Shown piece after piece: positions 26,870 through 35,809 of a stretch of 50,982 nt of DNA. The notes beneath the pieces were generated by a model. That model saw only the letters and a program-made list of their open reading frames with translations, was not told the origin of the DNA and did no database searches. Source of the stretch: Paludibacteraceae bacterium (GTDB lineage: Bacteria > Bacteroidota > Bacteroidia > Bacteroidales > Paludibacteraceae); NCBI GenBank assembly GCA_017454915.1, contig JAFTCC010000009.1, forward strand, positions 1-50,982. The letters run 5' to 3'. Both the position numbers and the translations under genes were made by a program. Numbering within the stretch: position 1 is the stretch's first letter; every line of letters begins with the position of its first letter.

Positions 26870-27589
26870 TTACTTCATTTGAAGAATACGCAAGTACCGG
26901 GCAATAGTGTTTTGCAATCCACCGACTATTGATTCACAAATCAGCGCATGCCCTATTGAAACCTCATCCAGTCTCGGCATTTTTCGTGCAAAAAAACCTA
27001 AATTATCTTGGTTAAGGTCATGTCCGGCGTTAACACCAAGCCCGAGCCTCATTGCAGTTTCGGCAGCAGCCACATAGTCGTCTATGTTTGTTATGCCATC
27101 ACTCTCAAACCTCCGCGCGTATGGCTCGGTATAGAGTTCTATTCTGTCTGCACCAACTTGAGCCGCTGCTTCCACTTCTTTAGAGTCCGGATTAACAAAG
27201 ATGCTTGCTCGCGCCCCCGACTGTTTGATTCGCTTAACTACATTCTCAAGCATTGTGCGGTGAGCATTGACATCCCACCCGCAATGGGAGGTCAGGTCGT
27301 CGGGTGCATCAGGCACCAGCGTCACCTGCGCTGGCCTCACCTGCTCTATCAACTGCAAAAATCGTTCCGAAGGATATCCTTCTATGTTAAACTCGGTTTT
27401 CACAAGTGTTTTAAGTTCAATGACGTCTTTATACCTGATGTGTCTTTCGTCGGGTCTGGGATGCACCGTAATTCCTTGTGCGCCAAATTGTTCACATAGT
27501 TGAGCCATTGCGCATACGTCAGGCACATTGCCTCCGCGCGAATTACGCAATGTGGCAAATTTATTTATGTTTACACTCAAGCGTGTCAT
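26870..27589 (-). CDS. pdxJ: Pyridoxine 5'-phosphate synthase
   Basis: Condenses 1-deoxyxylulose 5-phosphate with aminoacetone phosphate to form pyridoxine 5'-phosphate, the last ring-forming step of DXP-dependent vitamin B6 synthesis; cytosolic. The 239-residue TIM barrel opens with [17 protein letters not shown], contains HPRPDERHI and the INIEGYP-like FNIEGYPS, and has [11 protein letters not shown] with the catalytic His near the end. It is 11 bases after the DUF4831 gene in a packed minus-strand unit. Confidence 0.95.
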   Translation of the reverse strand: MTRLSVNINKFATLRNSRGGNVPDVCAMAQLCEQFGAQGITVHPRPDERHIRYKDVIELKTLVKTEFNIEGYPSERFLQLIEQVRPAQVTLVPDAPDDLTSHCGWDVNAHRTMLENVVKRIKQSGARASIFVNPDSKEVEAAAQVGADRIELYTEPYARRFESDGITNIDDYVAAAETAMRLGLGVNAGHDLNQDNLGFFARKMPRLDEVSIGHALICESIVGGLQNTIARYLRILQMK

Positions 27590-27600
27590 GTTACAAATGT

Positions 27601-28614
27601 TTATTTCAACGATTTAACAGCTCCTGTCGCAGTGTTGAGCAATGCTCCGTGCCCCGGTTTAAGCACAAACCCTGGCAACGGCACTATAACACCAAGTTGA
27701 GCCACGTCAACATCACGCGCAATATATACATTCTTATCATCGTATATTTTAATATTGACGCGCCCAGGCTGATTATAATAAATGGCATTTTTCGGAGCCT
27801 TAGGTGTTTTTTTGCTAAACTCATAAACCACTTTATCAGGTTTTATTTCAAACATCACAGGTGCTCCGGCAAGGTCATCGGCTTCAAGCACTCCGCTGAC
27901 CGAACTGAATCGGAACAACACACGGTTAGCACCTTCATCCGCTAAATCAAGTGGCAGGGTTGTGGTCTTGTGTTTCACCTCGCTTGTGCCGACGAACATC
28001 TCGGTCAGTTGACGTTCCGTCTGCTCAAGTTTACGAAGCATGGTTTTTAGTGCTTCGCCATCGGGAGCGTCTGTTTCTCCATTGAGCAGATTCATTCTGT
28101 CTTCCCTGATGCGGTATATCATTTTTGCGGTGCTCTCAGCCATTTTTGCCATGCTTCCGGCACGAAGTTGTTCCTCGGTGAGCGGAGGCAGCATATTCTT
28201 TTTATCAAAACTTTCATGGCATTCCTCAGCTTGAGGTTTGCGTTTTGCATCGGGCACGGCAACGTCACCGACAGCCACAAGCACACCTTTGCCGTTAATA
28301 ATCAGTTGAGGCAAGCCTTTGGCAGCTGCAAGGGCAAATGTTTTGTTGCTGTCTGCAACAGCGTATGTCCTCAATTTTACATCTTTGAGTTGGAAGTACT
28401 CTTTTTTTTCTGTTACCACATCCACTTTGCCTAAATATCTCTCGGCATATTGCCAGAAAATGCCTGGCGAAACGACGACATGGTCATATTCAACCTGAAC
28501 TTCTGCCATAGTTTTAGGCAGCGCATAGGTTATAACTTGCGTGTTCTGCGGCACCTCATAAGCAGATGCTGCCACGCAACACATCAAAGAAAAAATCACA
28601 AAAATTTTTTTCAT
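27601..28614 (-). CDS. DUF4831 family exported protein
   Basis: A 337-residue protein beginning at the ATG at 28614, which overlaps the aroE stop (ATGA); a longer reading from 28635 adds seven residues before the signal peptide and is less likely. The signal peptide is [16 protein letters not shown]. The mature sequence shows the features I associate with DUF4831 of Bacteroidetes: [20 protein letters not shown] near the start, a central helical part ([15 protein letters not shown]) and beta-rich C-terminus. Function unknown. Confidence 0.8.
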   Translation of the reverse strand: MKKIFVIFSLMCCVAASAYEVPQNTQVITYALPKTMAEVQVEYDHVVVSPGIFWQYAERYLGKVDVVTEKKEYFQLKDVKLRTYAVADSNKTFALAAAKGLPQLIINGKGVLVAVGDVAVPDAKRKPQAEECHESFDKKNMLPPLTEEQLRAGSMAKMAESTAKMIYRIREDRMNLLNGETDAPDGEALKTMLRKLEQTERQLTEMFVGTSEVKHKTTTLPLDLADEGANRVLFRFSSVSGVLEADDLAGAPVMFEIKPDKVVYEFSKKTPKAPKNAIYYNQPGRVNIKIYDDKNVYIARDVDVAQLGVIVPLPGFVLKPGHGALLNTATGAVKSLK

Positions 28615-29345
28615 ATTTGTTGCCAAATTTTCCAAGTTTCTTCTGCCTGTTTGACGAACATGGTCCGTCCCCCGACAACGGTCGCGCCTTTTTCTTGCGC
28701 CAATTTCATAAACTGCGTTTGAGCAGGTGTATGCACGACGTCAAAAATGAGATGTTCGGCAGAGATTGCGTCATAAGGTAATTGTGGAACTTCGTTGACC
28801 AGATCGCCTGCCATTCCCAATGGCGTGGCGTTAACGACGAGCGTGTGGCTATGAAGTAAGGCCGGAGTGATGTCAGCATAGCCAATTTGATGCTCCGACG
28901 GATTTCGGCTAACCACCACGAACTCAACTTTCAAGTCCTCAAGCGCTGCCCTAACCGCCTTAGACGCCCCGCCTGTGCCTAATACTATCGCTTTTTTACG
29001 ATTCCCGATTAGCGGTTTGAGGCTCTCACTAAATCCCAACACATCAGTGTTATGACCTATCAACTTTCCGTTTTCGACGCTTATCACGTTCACAGCCCCA
29101 ACGGCCTGAGCAGTAGGCATAACAGCATCAAGTTGCTCAATAACAGCCACTTTATGAGGTATAGTCACATTAAGTCCACGCAAATGTTTTGACGCTATTA
29201 ACTCACGCAATCCTTTGACATCCGCGATATCTAACTTCTGATAATCTGCATCTATGTGCTCCTTGCTGAATTTTTCAGCAAAAAAGGCCGCTGAAGCCGA
29301 ATGCTGCGCAGGATGTCCTATTATTGCGAAGTGAAGAGTTGGCAT
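28611..29345 (-). CDS. aroE: Shikimate dehydrogenase
   Basis: Reduces 3-dehydroshikimate to shikimate with NADPH in aromatic amino acid synthesis; cytosolic. The 244 residues carry the substrate site with SASAAFF, the catalytic Lys in NVTIPHKVAVI, the GHNTDVLGF segment, the nucleotide loop VLGTGGASKAV and the closing Gln region (MFVKQAEETWKIW). A little shorter than the E. coli enzyme. It has its own promoter facing that of the FKBP gene. The DAHP synthase of the same pathway is encoded 9 kb away. Confidence 0.93.
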   Translation of the reverse strand: MPTLHFAIIGHPAQHSASAAFFAEKFSKEHIDADYQKLDIADVKGLRELIASKHLRGLNVTIPHKVAVIEQLDAVMPTAQAVGAVNVISVENGKLIGHNTDVLGFSESLKPLIGNRKKAIVLGTGGASKAVRAALEDLKVEFVVVSRNPSEHQIGYADITPALLHSHTLVVNATPLGMAGDLVNEVPQLPYDAISAEHLIFDVVHTPAQTQFMKLAQEKGATVVGGRTMFVKQAEETWKIWQQI

Positions 29346-29362
29346 AATTGCACTATTTTTGA

Positions 29363-29392
29363 CAAAGTTACGCTTTTTTTGTGTATTGGCAA
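29363..29392 (-). promoter_or_regulatory. aroE promoter
   Basis: TTG (29392-29390), 19 bases, TAACTTTG (29370-29363) on the minus strand, 17 bases before the aroE start. It interleaves with the FKBP promoter on the other strand. Confidence 0.7.
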
Positions 29393-29408
29393 AAAAAACG
29401 TAACTTTG
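29378..29408 (+). promoter_or_regulatory. Promoter of the FKBP-led unit
   Basis: TTTG at 29378-29381, 19 bases, TAACTTTG at 29401-29408. Its -33 box lies between the -7 and -33 boxes of the divergent aroE promoter, so the two cannot easily be bound at once. Confidence 0.7.
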
Positions 29409-29459
29409 CGAAATAAAAAAAGAGAAAGTCTTGTCTTAAAAAAACAATTTCTGAAACTT

Positions 29460-30017
29460 ATGCACAAAAAAATTCTGATAATAGCTGCAATAGCACTGGC
29501 GTTACTGTCTTCTTGCAAGAAAACCGAAACGCTCGACTGGAAGACAGCCAATGAGGTGTGGCTGGAGCAAAATGCTCGCTCGCTGGCTCATGACCCAAAT
29601 TTTCACACCACTTCAACCGGATTGCAGTACCTTGTGCTACGCGAGGGTCTTCCTACTGAACGCACACCTAACAAAAGCGGCTACGTCACCATACATTACG
29701 CCGGAATGCTGATTGACGGTCATATTTTTGACACCACCAATGGCAATAGCGAGGCTGACCTTGACGGCAGCAAACTCATTGAACAGGTTAAAGCTTTGAA
29801 GTTTGGTGAGAAAAGTTCGCAGATGCAGATGAGCAATCTGATTAAGGGTATGAGTGAGGGCTTGAGCAAGATGAGAGCCCCCGGACAAGCTATATTCTTT
29901 ATTCCTCAAGATTTAGCCTACGGTAAAGAAGGCATCAGTACACCCGGTTATAACGCCTACATTCCGCCATATAGCACTTTGATATTCAAGGTAGAACTCA
30001 TCGGCTGCTACCTGTAA
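29460..30017 (+). CDS. FKBP-type peptidyl-prolyl isomerase lipoprotein
   Basis: A 185-residue envelope protein. The ATG at 29460 is chosen because it gives a lipoprotein signal (ILIIAAIALALLSSC, lipid Cys at 19) and lies downstream of the promoter; the frame stays open further upstream but that part includes the promoter. The FKBP domain runs from about residue 70: YVTIHYAGMLIDGHIFDTTN, then FIPQDLAYG, IPPYSTLIFKVELI. It should catalyse proline isomerisation in exported proteins. First of a three-gene unit with the Rieske-like lipoprotein and nth. Confidence 0.9.
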   Translation: MHKKILIIAAIALALLSSCKKTETLDWKTANEVWLEQNARSLAHDPNFHTTSTGLQYLVLREGLPTERTPNKSGYVTIHYAGMLIDGHIFDTTNGNSEADLDGSKLIEQVKALKFGEKSSQMQMSNLIKGMSEGLSKMRAPGQAIFFIPQDLAYGKEGISTPGYNAYIPPYSTLIFKVELIGCYL

Positions 30018-30041
30018 CCCCATAAAAAACAGCACTGTACC

Positions 30042-30500
30042 ATGATGTCACGTGCATTACGCTTTTTTTTGCTCACTACGCTCGCTTTAGTGTTATCTTC
30101 ATGCGAGGGTGACATTTACCGCTCATCCATACCAGACGCCCCCGTTCACCTTGAACTTAATCTTGTGTCGCAATACCCTAACTTTGCAAACTCAGTCAAC
30201 CAATACATTTTGTTCACCAAACCCCGCTATGCAACCGACCGTATCGGCTATGGCGGGGTCATCGTTTACTCTACATACGAGGGCAAATACTCGGCATTTG
30301 ACTTGGCATGTCCTGTTGAGGCCAAACGTGACGTTATTGTTTCGCCTGACGGCACCGGTTTGGCCAAGTGTGAAACCTGTGGTGAGGTATATGACATGAT
30401 GTATGGCTTTGGAAACCCCACAAAGGGCATTTCTAAAGAGCCGCTGAAAATGTACAAGACTTTTCTTCATGGTAATACCTTGCTCATAAGTCTTAAATAA
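30042..30500 (+). CDS. Rieske-like lipoprotein with altered cluster ligands
   Basis: A 152-residue lipoprotein (signal ending LVLSSC, lipid Cys21). The mature part has the layout of a small Rieske [2Fe-2S] domain: a strand region (GGVIVYSTYEGKYSAFDLAC), a first Cys site (Cys90-Pro-Val-Glu) and about 20 residues later a second site (Cys110-Glu-Thr-Cys113-Gly). In true Rieske proteins these are CxH and CxxH. Here the first His is Val and the second is Cys, leaving three Cys and no His. It may bind a different metal centre or none. Function unknown; the fold call is inference. Confidence 0.6.
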   Translation: MMSRALRFFLLTTLALVLSSCEGDIYRSSIPDAPVHLELNLVSQYPNFANSVNQYILFTKPRYATDRIGYGGVIVYSTYEGKYSAFDLACPVEAKRDVIVSPDGTGLAKCETCGEVYDMMYGFGNPTKGISKEPLKMYKTFLHGNTLLISLK

Positions 30501-30514
30501 GAGTTTTGCAAACC

Positions 30515-31162
30515 ATGACTATCAAAGAGCGATACCATTCCGTTTTGGATATATTTTCCCGTACTATGCCTTCGGCGGAAAGCGAACTGACGTGGGGCAA
30601 CGAGTTTCAGTTGCTGGTTGCAGTTATGCTGTCCGCCCAATGCACCGACCGACGCGTTAACATGGTGACTCCTCCACTTTTCAGTGCATATCCTGACGCC
30701 CTTTCCATGTCAAATGCTACGGCAGATGACATCTTTCACTACATACGGAGTGTGTCTTATCCCAACAGCAAGGCGGCGCATATAGTGTCAATGTGCAAAA
30801 AGTTGGTTACTGATTATGACGGTGAGGTTCCACGCAGCCGCGAAGCGCTCGAAAGTCTTCCGGGCGTAGGGCGCAAAACCGCTAATGTAATGCTTGCTGT
30901 CGCATTCGGAGAAGCTGCTATGCCTGTTGATACTCACGTTTTTCGTGTTTCGGAACGCATAGGCCTCACCACCGGCAGCAAAACACCAAGGCAGACAGAA
31001 GATACACTATGCAAGCACATACCGGCATCAATCCAAGGCAAGGCTCACCACTGGCTGCTGCTCCATGGCCGATACGTATGCACTGCCCGAAATCCAAAAT
31101 GCGGCACATGCGCATTAAGCGCAGTGTGCCGGCACTATGAAAAGCAAATAAAAGCTCGTTAA
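30515..31162 (+). CDS. nth: Endonuclease III
   Basis: DNA glycosylase/AP lyase that removes oxidised pyrimidines. The ATG at 30515 is preferred to an upstream TTG at 30506, giving 215 residues. The helix-hairpin-helix reads LPGVGRKTANVML with the catalytic Lys; the catalytic Asp is in MPVDTHVFRV. The C-terminal iron-sulfur loop is CTARNPKCGTCALSAVC, the canonical CX6CX2CX5C for a [4Fe-4S] cluster. Its stop meets the convergent acid phosphatase stop with almost no gap. Confidence 0.95.
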   Translation: MTIKERYHSVLDIFSRTMPSAESELTWGNEFQLLVAVMLSAQCTDRRVNMVTPPLFSAYPDALSMSNATADDIFHYIRSVSYPNSKAAHIVSMCKKLVTDYDGEVPRSREALESLPGVGRKTANVMLAVAFGEAAMPVDTHVFRVSERIGLTTGSKTPRQTEDTLCKHIPASIQGKAHHWLLLHGRYVCTARNPKCGTCALSAVCRHYEKQIKAR

Positions 31163-31163
31163 A

Positions 31164-31949
31164 CTACTTTTGAGATGATATTTTTGCTAAAATCCTTTTC
31201 ACTTCACGTTTAGCCTTGATCAGGTCTGCTTGGAATTTTTTATCAGCATGCAGCCGAGCCACCACTGCAGCACCCATTATCCTTCCGGCATTAACGTCAC
31301 TCTGGAAATGATAGCCGCAAATCACACGGCTTTGTCCCAGTTCTATTCCCCTCAAAAGTATTTGATTCTGATATTCAGGAACCAACTCCGCCAGAACAAG
31401 AGCCATAGCCCATCCTACTGTAGTGTGTCCAGATGGATACGAGCCATCGGTAGAAAGCGTTGCTTGGTCGCTTTCCAGGCATGTGTTTTCACCATAAATC
31501 ATATATGGCCTATGCCGCATGTAGTGCTCTTTAGCATGCCTTGTGGCAAGTTGTCCGGCATCCTGCATCATGTGGTAAAGCAAATAGAATGTCTTGGGCG
31601 TTTTCTCCTTATTGATTTTGAAAGGCAGGGCTTCTGACAGTGCCGCAGAAAAAGCTTCTACAGAATAATTAGCGTCAGACACCGCCTGGTCGCCCCTTGG
31701 GGTATCGCGCAATGCTTTGCCCCAAAGATATTGTTCCTCGTCGTATGCAAAACGCGCTGTGCCTATCACGGGAGTATCCGGAAGAAGTATCAGACTATTG
31801 GGGGCATCGCCAATTGTGAGATAGTATTTCCACGGTTGATTGGCAGCATCGCAGTCGCCACAATATGTCTCGTCATAAACAGGTGTTTTGGCAAAGCAAA
31901 AGCACGATGAAATCAGGGAAATTAGAATTAAAGACAACTTTGTTTTCAT
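31164..31949 (-). CDS. Class A acid phosphatase (PAP2 family)
   Basis: An exported phosphatase of 261 residues. The ATG at 31949 gives the signal MKTKLSLILISLISSC; the Cys could be a lipid site or the signal could be of the ordinary kind. The three PAP2 motifs are intact: Lys and Arg-Pro in KEHYMRHRP, PSGHTTVGW with the His acid/base, and SRVICGYHFQSD with the nucleophilic His. This is the plan of class A nonspecific acid phosphatases such as PhoN. It is last in the long minus-strand unit, 30 bases after the chloride channel gene. Confidence 0.88.
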   Translation of the reverse strand: MKTKLSLILISLISSCFCFAKTPVYDETYCGDCDAANQPWKYYLTIGDAPNSLILLPDTPVIGTARFAYDEEQYLWGKALRDTPRGDQAVSDANYSVEAFSAALSEALPFKINKEKTPKTFYLLYHMMQDAGQLATRHAKEHYMRHRPYMIYGENTCLESDQATLSTDGSYPSGHTTVGWAMALVLAELVPEYQNQILLRGIELGQSRVICGYHFQSDVNAGRIMGAAVVARLHADKKFQADLIKAKREVKRILAKISSQK

Positions 31950-31979
31950 AATAAACATATTTGGGTTAGCATAAAAGAT

Positions 31980-33749
31980 TTACTCGTCAGAAAAACGCAT
32001 AAGCATAGTACGATAAGTATTGAATATCTTTGACTTGCTTACAAATCCCACATAATGTTTTTCATCATCCACAACCGGCAGGTTCCATGCCCCACAGTCT
32101 TCAAAGACCTCCATCACCTTCTCCATCGGCATATCATAGGATAAAAGTGCCGGTGGTGATGTCATAAGTTGCCCTACCGTAAACCGTTCATACAATTCTT
32201 GCCTGAACATTATGTTGCGGACTTCATCGAGCAACAATATTCCTGCAAATTTGCCAGTGGAATCAATCACGGGGAACAAGTTTCTCCTGCTGTGCGAAAT
32301 GATTCTTACGAGTTCCCCGAGTGTCATTTGCGGCTTGAGCACACTGAAATCTGTTTCGATAACATTATCCATTTTCATGAGCGTGAGCACCGCCCTGTCC
32401 TTGTGGTGGGTGATGAGTTCTCCCTTTTGAGCCAACCGCATGGCATAGAGGCTGTGAGGTTCAAAAATGTGTATTACTATCAGCGACACGCAACTCACTA
32501 TCATTAGCGGGACGAACAGGTAATACCCTCCTGTAAGTTCGGCAATAAGGAAAATGCCGGTAAGGGGAGCGTGCATCACACCCGACATAAGCCCTGCCAT
32601 TCCGGCGAGCGCGAAATTGGACTCGGAGACATGAATGCCTAATTGGTTAAGCAGAATGCCCACTACGTATCCGCCCAGACATCCGACGAACAGCGACGGC
32701 GCGAAAATGCCTCCTACACCGCCAGGAGCATTAGTGGCAGCTGTGGCAAAAATTTTTAGCAGCACCGTAAGAGAGAGCAATATAATCATTCCGGCAACAG
32801 TGTCGTGCCCGGCAAGGGGACTACCGGCAAAAAGTCCAAGTGTTCTGTCGTTGAGCAAGTCAACGATCGTTTCATATCCTTCGCCATAGAGCGGCGGCAG
32901 TAAGAAAATCAGTGCGCTAAGCGTAATGCCACCCACTGCGAGTTTACGCCAAGGGTTAGCCACAGACGCAAACACACCTTCTATCCAGTTCATGCCACGG
33001 GTGAAGTATAGCGACAAGAATCCGCACACGACACCTAAAATGAGGTAGTGGGGCGTTTCGGAAAAAGAATACGGGTCATAATTGTCAAGTGCAAAGAGAC
33101 TTTCAGTGCCAGTGAAAGCATAACTGATGCACGTTGCCGTAACCGACGAAATAAGCAAAGGCACAACAGAATATGCCGTCATGTCGAGCATGAGCACCTC
33201 AAGCGTGAACACCAAGCCTGCTATTGGGGCTTTGAAAATTCCGCCGATGGCACCGGCCGCACCACACCCAATCATCAGCATCATCGTTTTTTGGTCAAGC
33301 CTAAAGAACTTGGCAAGGTTAGAGCCTATTGCGCTTCCTGTAAGCACAATTGGCGCCTCAGCACCAACAGAACCGCCAAAACCTATAGTAAGCGCCGAAC
33401 CAACGATAGAAGTCCACATGTTATGGGCTTTGATGATCGACTTACGCTGCGAAATGGCATAAAGGATACGGGTTATTCCATGACTTATGTCATCCCTGAC
33501 AACATATTTGACAAACAACATTGACAGCGTTACCCCGACAATAGGAGTAATCAAATACCAGTAGTTGAACTGTCCGTAGTCTAATGCCAACGCAAGCAGT
33601 CTGTGTATTGAGGCTATAAGCCATTTTAGCAAATTTGCTGCCAGGGCGCACATCAAACCTGTCAGGAGGCTCAAGATAAGAACCAACTGCCTCTCGCGGA
33701 TGTGCGCTTCGCGCCATGCGATAAATCTATCGTAATACTGTTTGAACAA
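31980..33749 (-). CDS. ClC-type chloride channel/antiporter with CBS domains
   Basis: A 589-residue inner-membrane protein. Residues 20-440 contain the many-helix ClC core, with the Glu-containing motif GFGGSVGAEAPIVLTG (the gating Glu position kept) and the later GGVGGIFAPSLFVGC. Residues 460-580 hold two CBS domains (MTLGELVRIISHSRRNLFPVID and PMEKVMEVFEDCGAWNLPVVD) that sense nucleotides in relatives. Transport may be channel-like or Cl-/H+ exchange; the gating Glu favours exchange. Lies 18 bases after the sugar transferase gene. Confidence 0.93.
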   Translation of the reverse strand: MFKQYYDRFIAWREAHIRERQLVLILSLLTGLMCALAANLLKWLIASIHRLLALALDYGQFNYWYLITPIVGVTLSMLFVKYVVRDDISHGITRILYAISQRKSIIKAHNMWTSIVGSALTIGFGGSVGAEAPIVLTGSAIGSNLAKFFRLDQKTMMLMIGCGAAGAIGGIFKAPIAGLVFTLEVLMLDMTAYSVVPLLISSVTATCISYAFTGTESLFALDNYDPYSFSETPHYLILGVVCGFLSLYFTRGMNWIEGVFASVANPWRKLAVGGITLSALIFLLPPLYGEGYETIVDLLNDRTLGLFAGSPLAGHDTVAGMIILLSLTVLLKIFATAATNAPGGVGGIFAPSLFVGCLGGYVVGILLNQLGIHVSESNFALAGMAGLMSGVMHAPLTGIFLIAELTGGYYLFVPLMIVSCVSLIVIHIFEPHSLYAMRLAQKGELITHHKDRAVLTLMKMDNVIETDFSVLKPQMTLGELVRIISHSRRNLFPVIDSTGKFAGILLLDEVRNIMFRQELYERFTVGQLMTSPPALLSYDMPMEKVMEVFEDCGAWNLPVVDDEKHYVGFVSKSKIFNTYRTMLMRFSDE

Positions 33750-33767
33750 AATACTGCCTCTATTTCT

Positions 33768-35222
33768 TTATTGCCCCTTACCTTTAATTATAACTTCAAT
33801 GGTGAAAAAAAGAATTTTCATATCATTGCGCAGACTCATGTCTTCCATATAGATAATGTCATAATGCAGCCTCTCTATCATTTTTTCCATCGTGTCGGTG
33901 TACCCTACCCTGATTGGTCCCCACGAAGTTATTCCGGGTCTAATCCTGTACAGCAAACAATAGTAAGGCGCCTTTTGCATAATTTGGGAAATGAAGAACT
34001 CTCTTTCAGGTCTGGGTCCCACAAAACTCATGTCACCCTTAAGCACATTGAATAGCTGCGGGAGCTCATCAATGCGGTACTTTCGCAGATAATGTCCTGT
34101 GCGCGTAATGCGGCTATCGGTTGGCGAACTGAGTTGTGGCGTTCCTGACTCTTCAGCATCAATTCGCATTGAGCGGAATTTAATGATTTTGAATTTCTTG
34201 CCCTTTCTGCCTATTCTTTCTTGAAGGTAAAATCCAGGGCCGGGAGTATCAAGTTTGACGCAAATGTAGCAGATAACAAGTACCGGCGATAGCACAATAA
34301 TTCCAAACAGGCTCATTACAAGGTCAAAAAATCGTTTCGCGCACCATTCTGCATCAGACATCTTTATTTCCGTAACCTTGACCAAAGGGCTACTCCATAG
34401 CGTATCAATGTGGGTGTTAGATGTTTGCAGTTCAAAAGCCCGTGGCACCATGCTGATGTCAACATCATGCGGATAGAGCAAGTTAATAAGACGATAATTT
34501 TCCCTGCTGTCAACATCCTCATCAATTGCCACTATAGCTGTACATATATTATGTTTTTCCTTGATTTCACCGAATTTTTCGATTACTCCGAGATACGCTT
34601 CCGGACTTTTTTCAAACAAATAGCCGTTAGGAGCCACAATACCTTTGAAATCGTAGGTAAACACTCTATGTTTCATGTCATTCACCAGCTTGACAACATT
34701 AGGATTGTCAAACCTGCCTACAATGACAACGGGCTGTGCAAACCTGTGCTTGCGAAACAACCGCAGTTTGTAGAAACGCAAGAGAAGCCTGAAAAAATAT
34801 GTGTATCCGAACTGGATGACCAAAAGGGCATAAAAACTGGTGAAATACTGATGGTAGTTGTTGACCGGATCATCTATTACTATAATGAAAAAACATGTGA
34901 TTGAAATGATTAAAGCACTCAAAAAAGTTTCAAATAATTCCCTCAATGCGTGTTTGGTAAGTATCTGCACATAGTATCCCGAGAGGTAATTTACAATCAT
35001 GCACCAGAGCGGATAAAGGCATAGCGGCGCATAGAACGAAAAAATTGGGAACACGATTTGCCCGTTATCGAAAATATAACCGTTATACACATACCACCTT
35101 AGCATCAGAAATGAAATCCATGACAATATGGCTGCAATCAAATCGGCAACGACGTGCGCTATGCGCAGATTGGAAATATCCTTTTCGCGCCGATGCATTA
35201 TGTTTACATTGTTACTCTTCAC
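33768..35222 (-). CDS. Undecaprenyl-phosphate sugar phosphotransferase
   Basis: A 484-residue polyisoprenyl-phosphate hexose-1-phosphate transferase of the WbaP/WcaJ type, which starts exopolysaccharide, capsule or O-antigen chains. The N-terminal 150 residues hold four membrane helices, followed by a CoA-binding-like domain (PVVIVGRFDNPNVVKLV). The C-terminal transferase domain has the re-entrant helix (FFDLVMSLFGIIVLSPVLVI), LDTPGPGFYLQERIG, FKIIKFRSM, DELPQLFNVLKGDMSFVGPRPE. The sugar is unknown. A start at 35198 is also possible. No other polysaccharide genes are near. Confidence 0.9.
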   Translation of the reverse strand: MKSNNVNIMHRREKDISNLRIAHVVADLIAAILSWISFLMLRWYVYNGYIFDNGQIVFPIFSFYAPLCLYPLWCMIVNYLSGYYVQILTKHALRELFETFLSALIISITCFFIIVIDDPVNNYHQYFTSFYALLVIQFGYTYFFRLLLRFYKLRLFRKHRFAQPVVIVGRFDNPNVVKLVNDMKHRVFTYDFKGIVAPNGYLFEKSPEAYLGVIEKFGEIKEKHNICTAIVAIDEDVDSRENYRLINLLYPHDVDISMVPRAFELQTSNTHIDTLWSSPLVKVTEIKMSDAEWCAKRFFDLVMSLFGIIVLSPVLVICYICVKLDTPGPGFYLQERIGRKGKKFKIIKFRSMRIDAEESGTPQLSSPTDSRITRTGHYLRKYRIDELPQLFNVLKGDMSFVGPRPEREFFISQIMQKAPYYCLLYRIRPGITSWGPIRVGYTDTMEKMIERLHYDIIYMEDMSLRNDMKILFFTIEVIIKGKGQ

Positions 35223-35223
35223 C

Positions 35224-35799
35224 TTATCTTATCAGTTCAAAAACGTTATTTATTTCAAGTTTGATAATTGATGACGGCTTAGCAGCCGCAGTGTCATTTT
35301 GCCTGTACTTTACCACATAGTCAACGCCGTCTATTATTTCTTTAGAAATTTTAGAGAACACTGTTGGAGTTGTTTCGCCCGAAATGTTGGCGGATGTTGA
35401 TACTACGGGGCCTTTAAGCATTGCGCACATCCGTTGGCAAAATGGGTCTTTAGTTATTCTTATGCCCAGCGAGCCGTCTTCCGCAATGAGATTACGAGCT
35501 ACCTCACGCGCCTTGGGGTAAATGATTGTCAGCGGTCTGGTAGAAAACTCCATGAGGTCCCAAGCCATGTCGGGAACTTGCTCCACATAATAGTTAAGCC
35601 GTCCGGGAGCGTCGAGCAACACAAGCATTGACTTGGTGTCGGAACGCCGCTTAAGAGCATAGACCTTTGCTACAGCCTCTGCGTTGCGCGCATCACATCC
35701 TATGCCCCAAACCGTATCGGTGGGATAAAGTATAATGCCACCGTTTTGCATGGTTTCAACGGCATTTTTTAAGTCCTCAGCACCCCAAGTTAAGGGCAT
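35224..35799 (-). CDS. L-threonylcarbamoyladenylate synthase
   Basis: YrdC/Sua5/TsaC-type enzyme making threonylcarbamoyl-AMP for the t6A37 modification of ANN-decoding tRNAs; cytosolic. The start at 35799 is chosen, giving 191 residues and an 11-base gap after the transporter gene; the open frame extends to 35919 inside that gene, and a start at 35829 is possible. Motifs: GGIILYPTDTVWGIGCDARN at residues 20-39, LKRRSDTK with the ATP Lys, and GPVVSTSANISG. Only the YrdC domain is present, without the Sua5 tail. Confidence 0.93.
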   Translation of the reverse strand: MPLTWGAEDLKNAVETMQNGGIILYPTDTVWGIGCDARNAEAVAKVYALKRRSDTKSMLVLLDAPGRLNYYVEQVPDMAWDLMEFSTRPLTIIYPKAREVARNLIAEDGSLGIRITKDPFCQRMCAMLKGPVVSTSANISGETTPTVFSKISKEIIDGVDYVVKYRQNDTAAAKPSSIIKLEINNVFELIR

Positions 35800-35809
35800 A
35801 ACGCTTCTT

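Noticed and set aside
29301..29459. N-terminal extension of the FKBP protein from 29301
   Set aside because: It would place coding sequence across both divergent promoters and bury the lipoprotein signal; the ATG at 29460 fits better.
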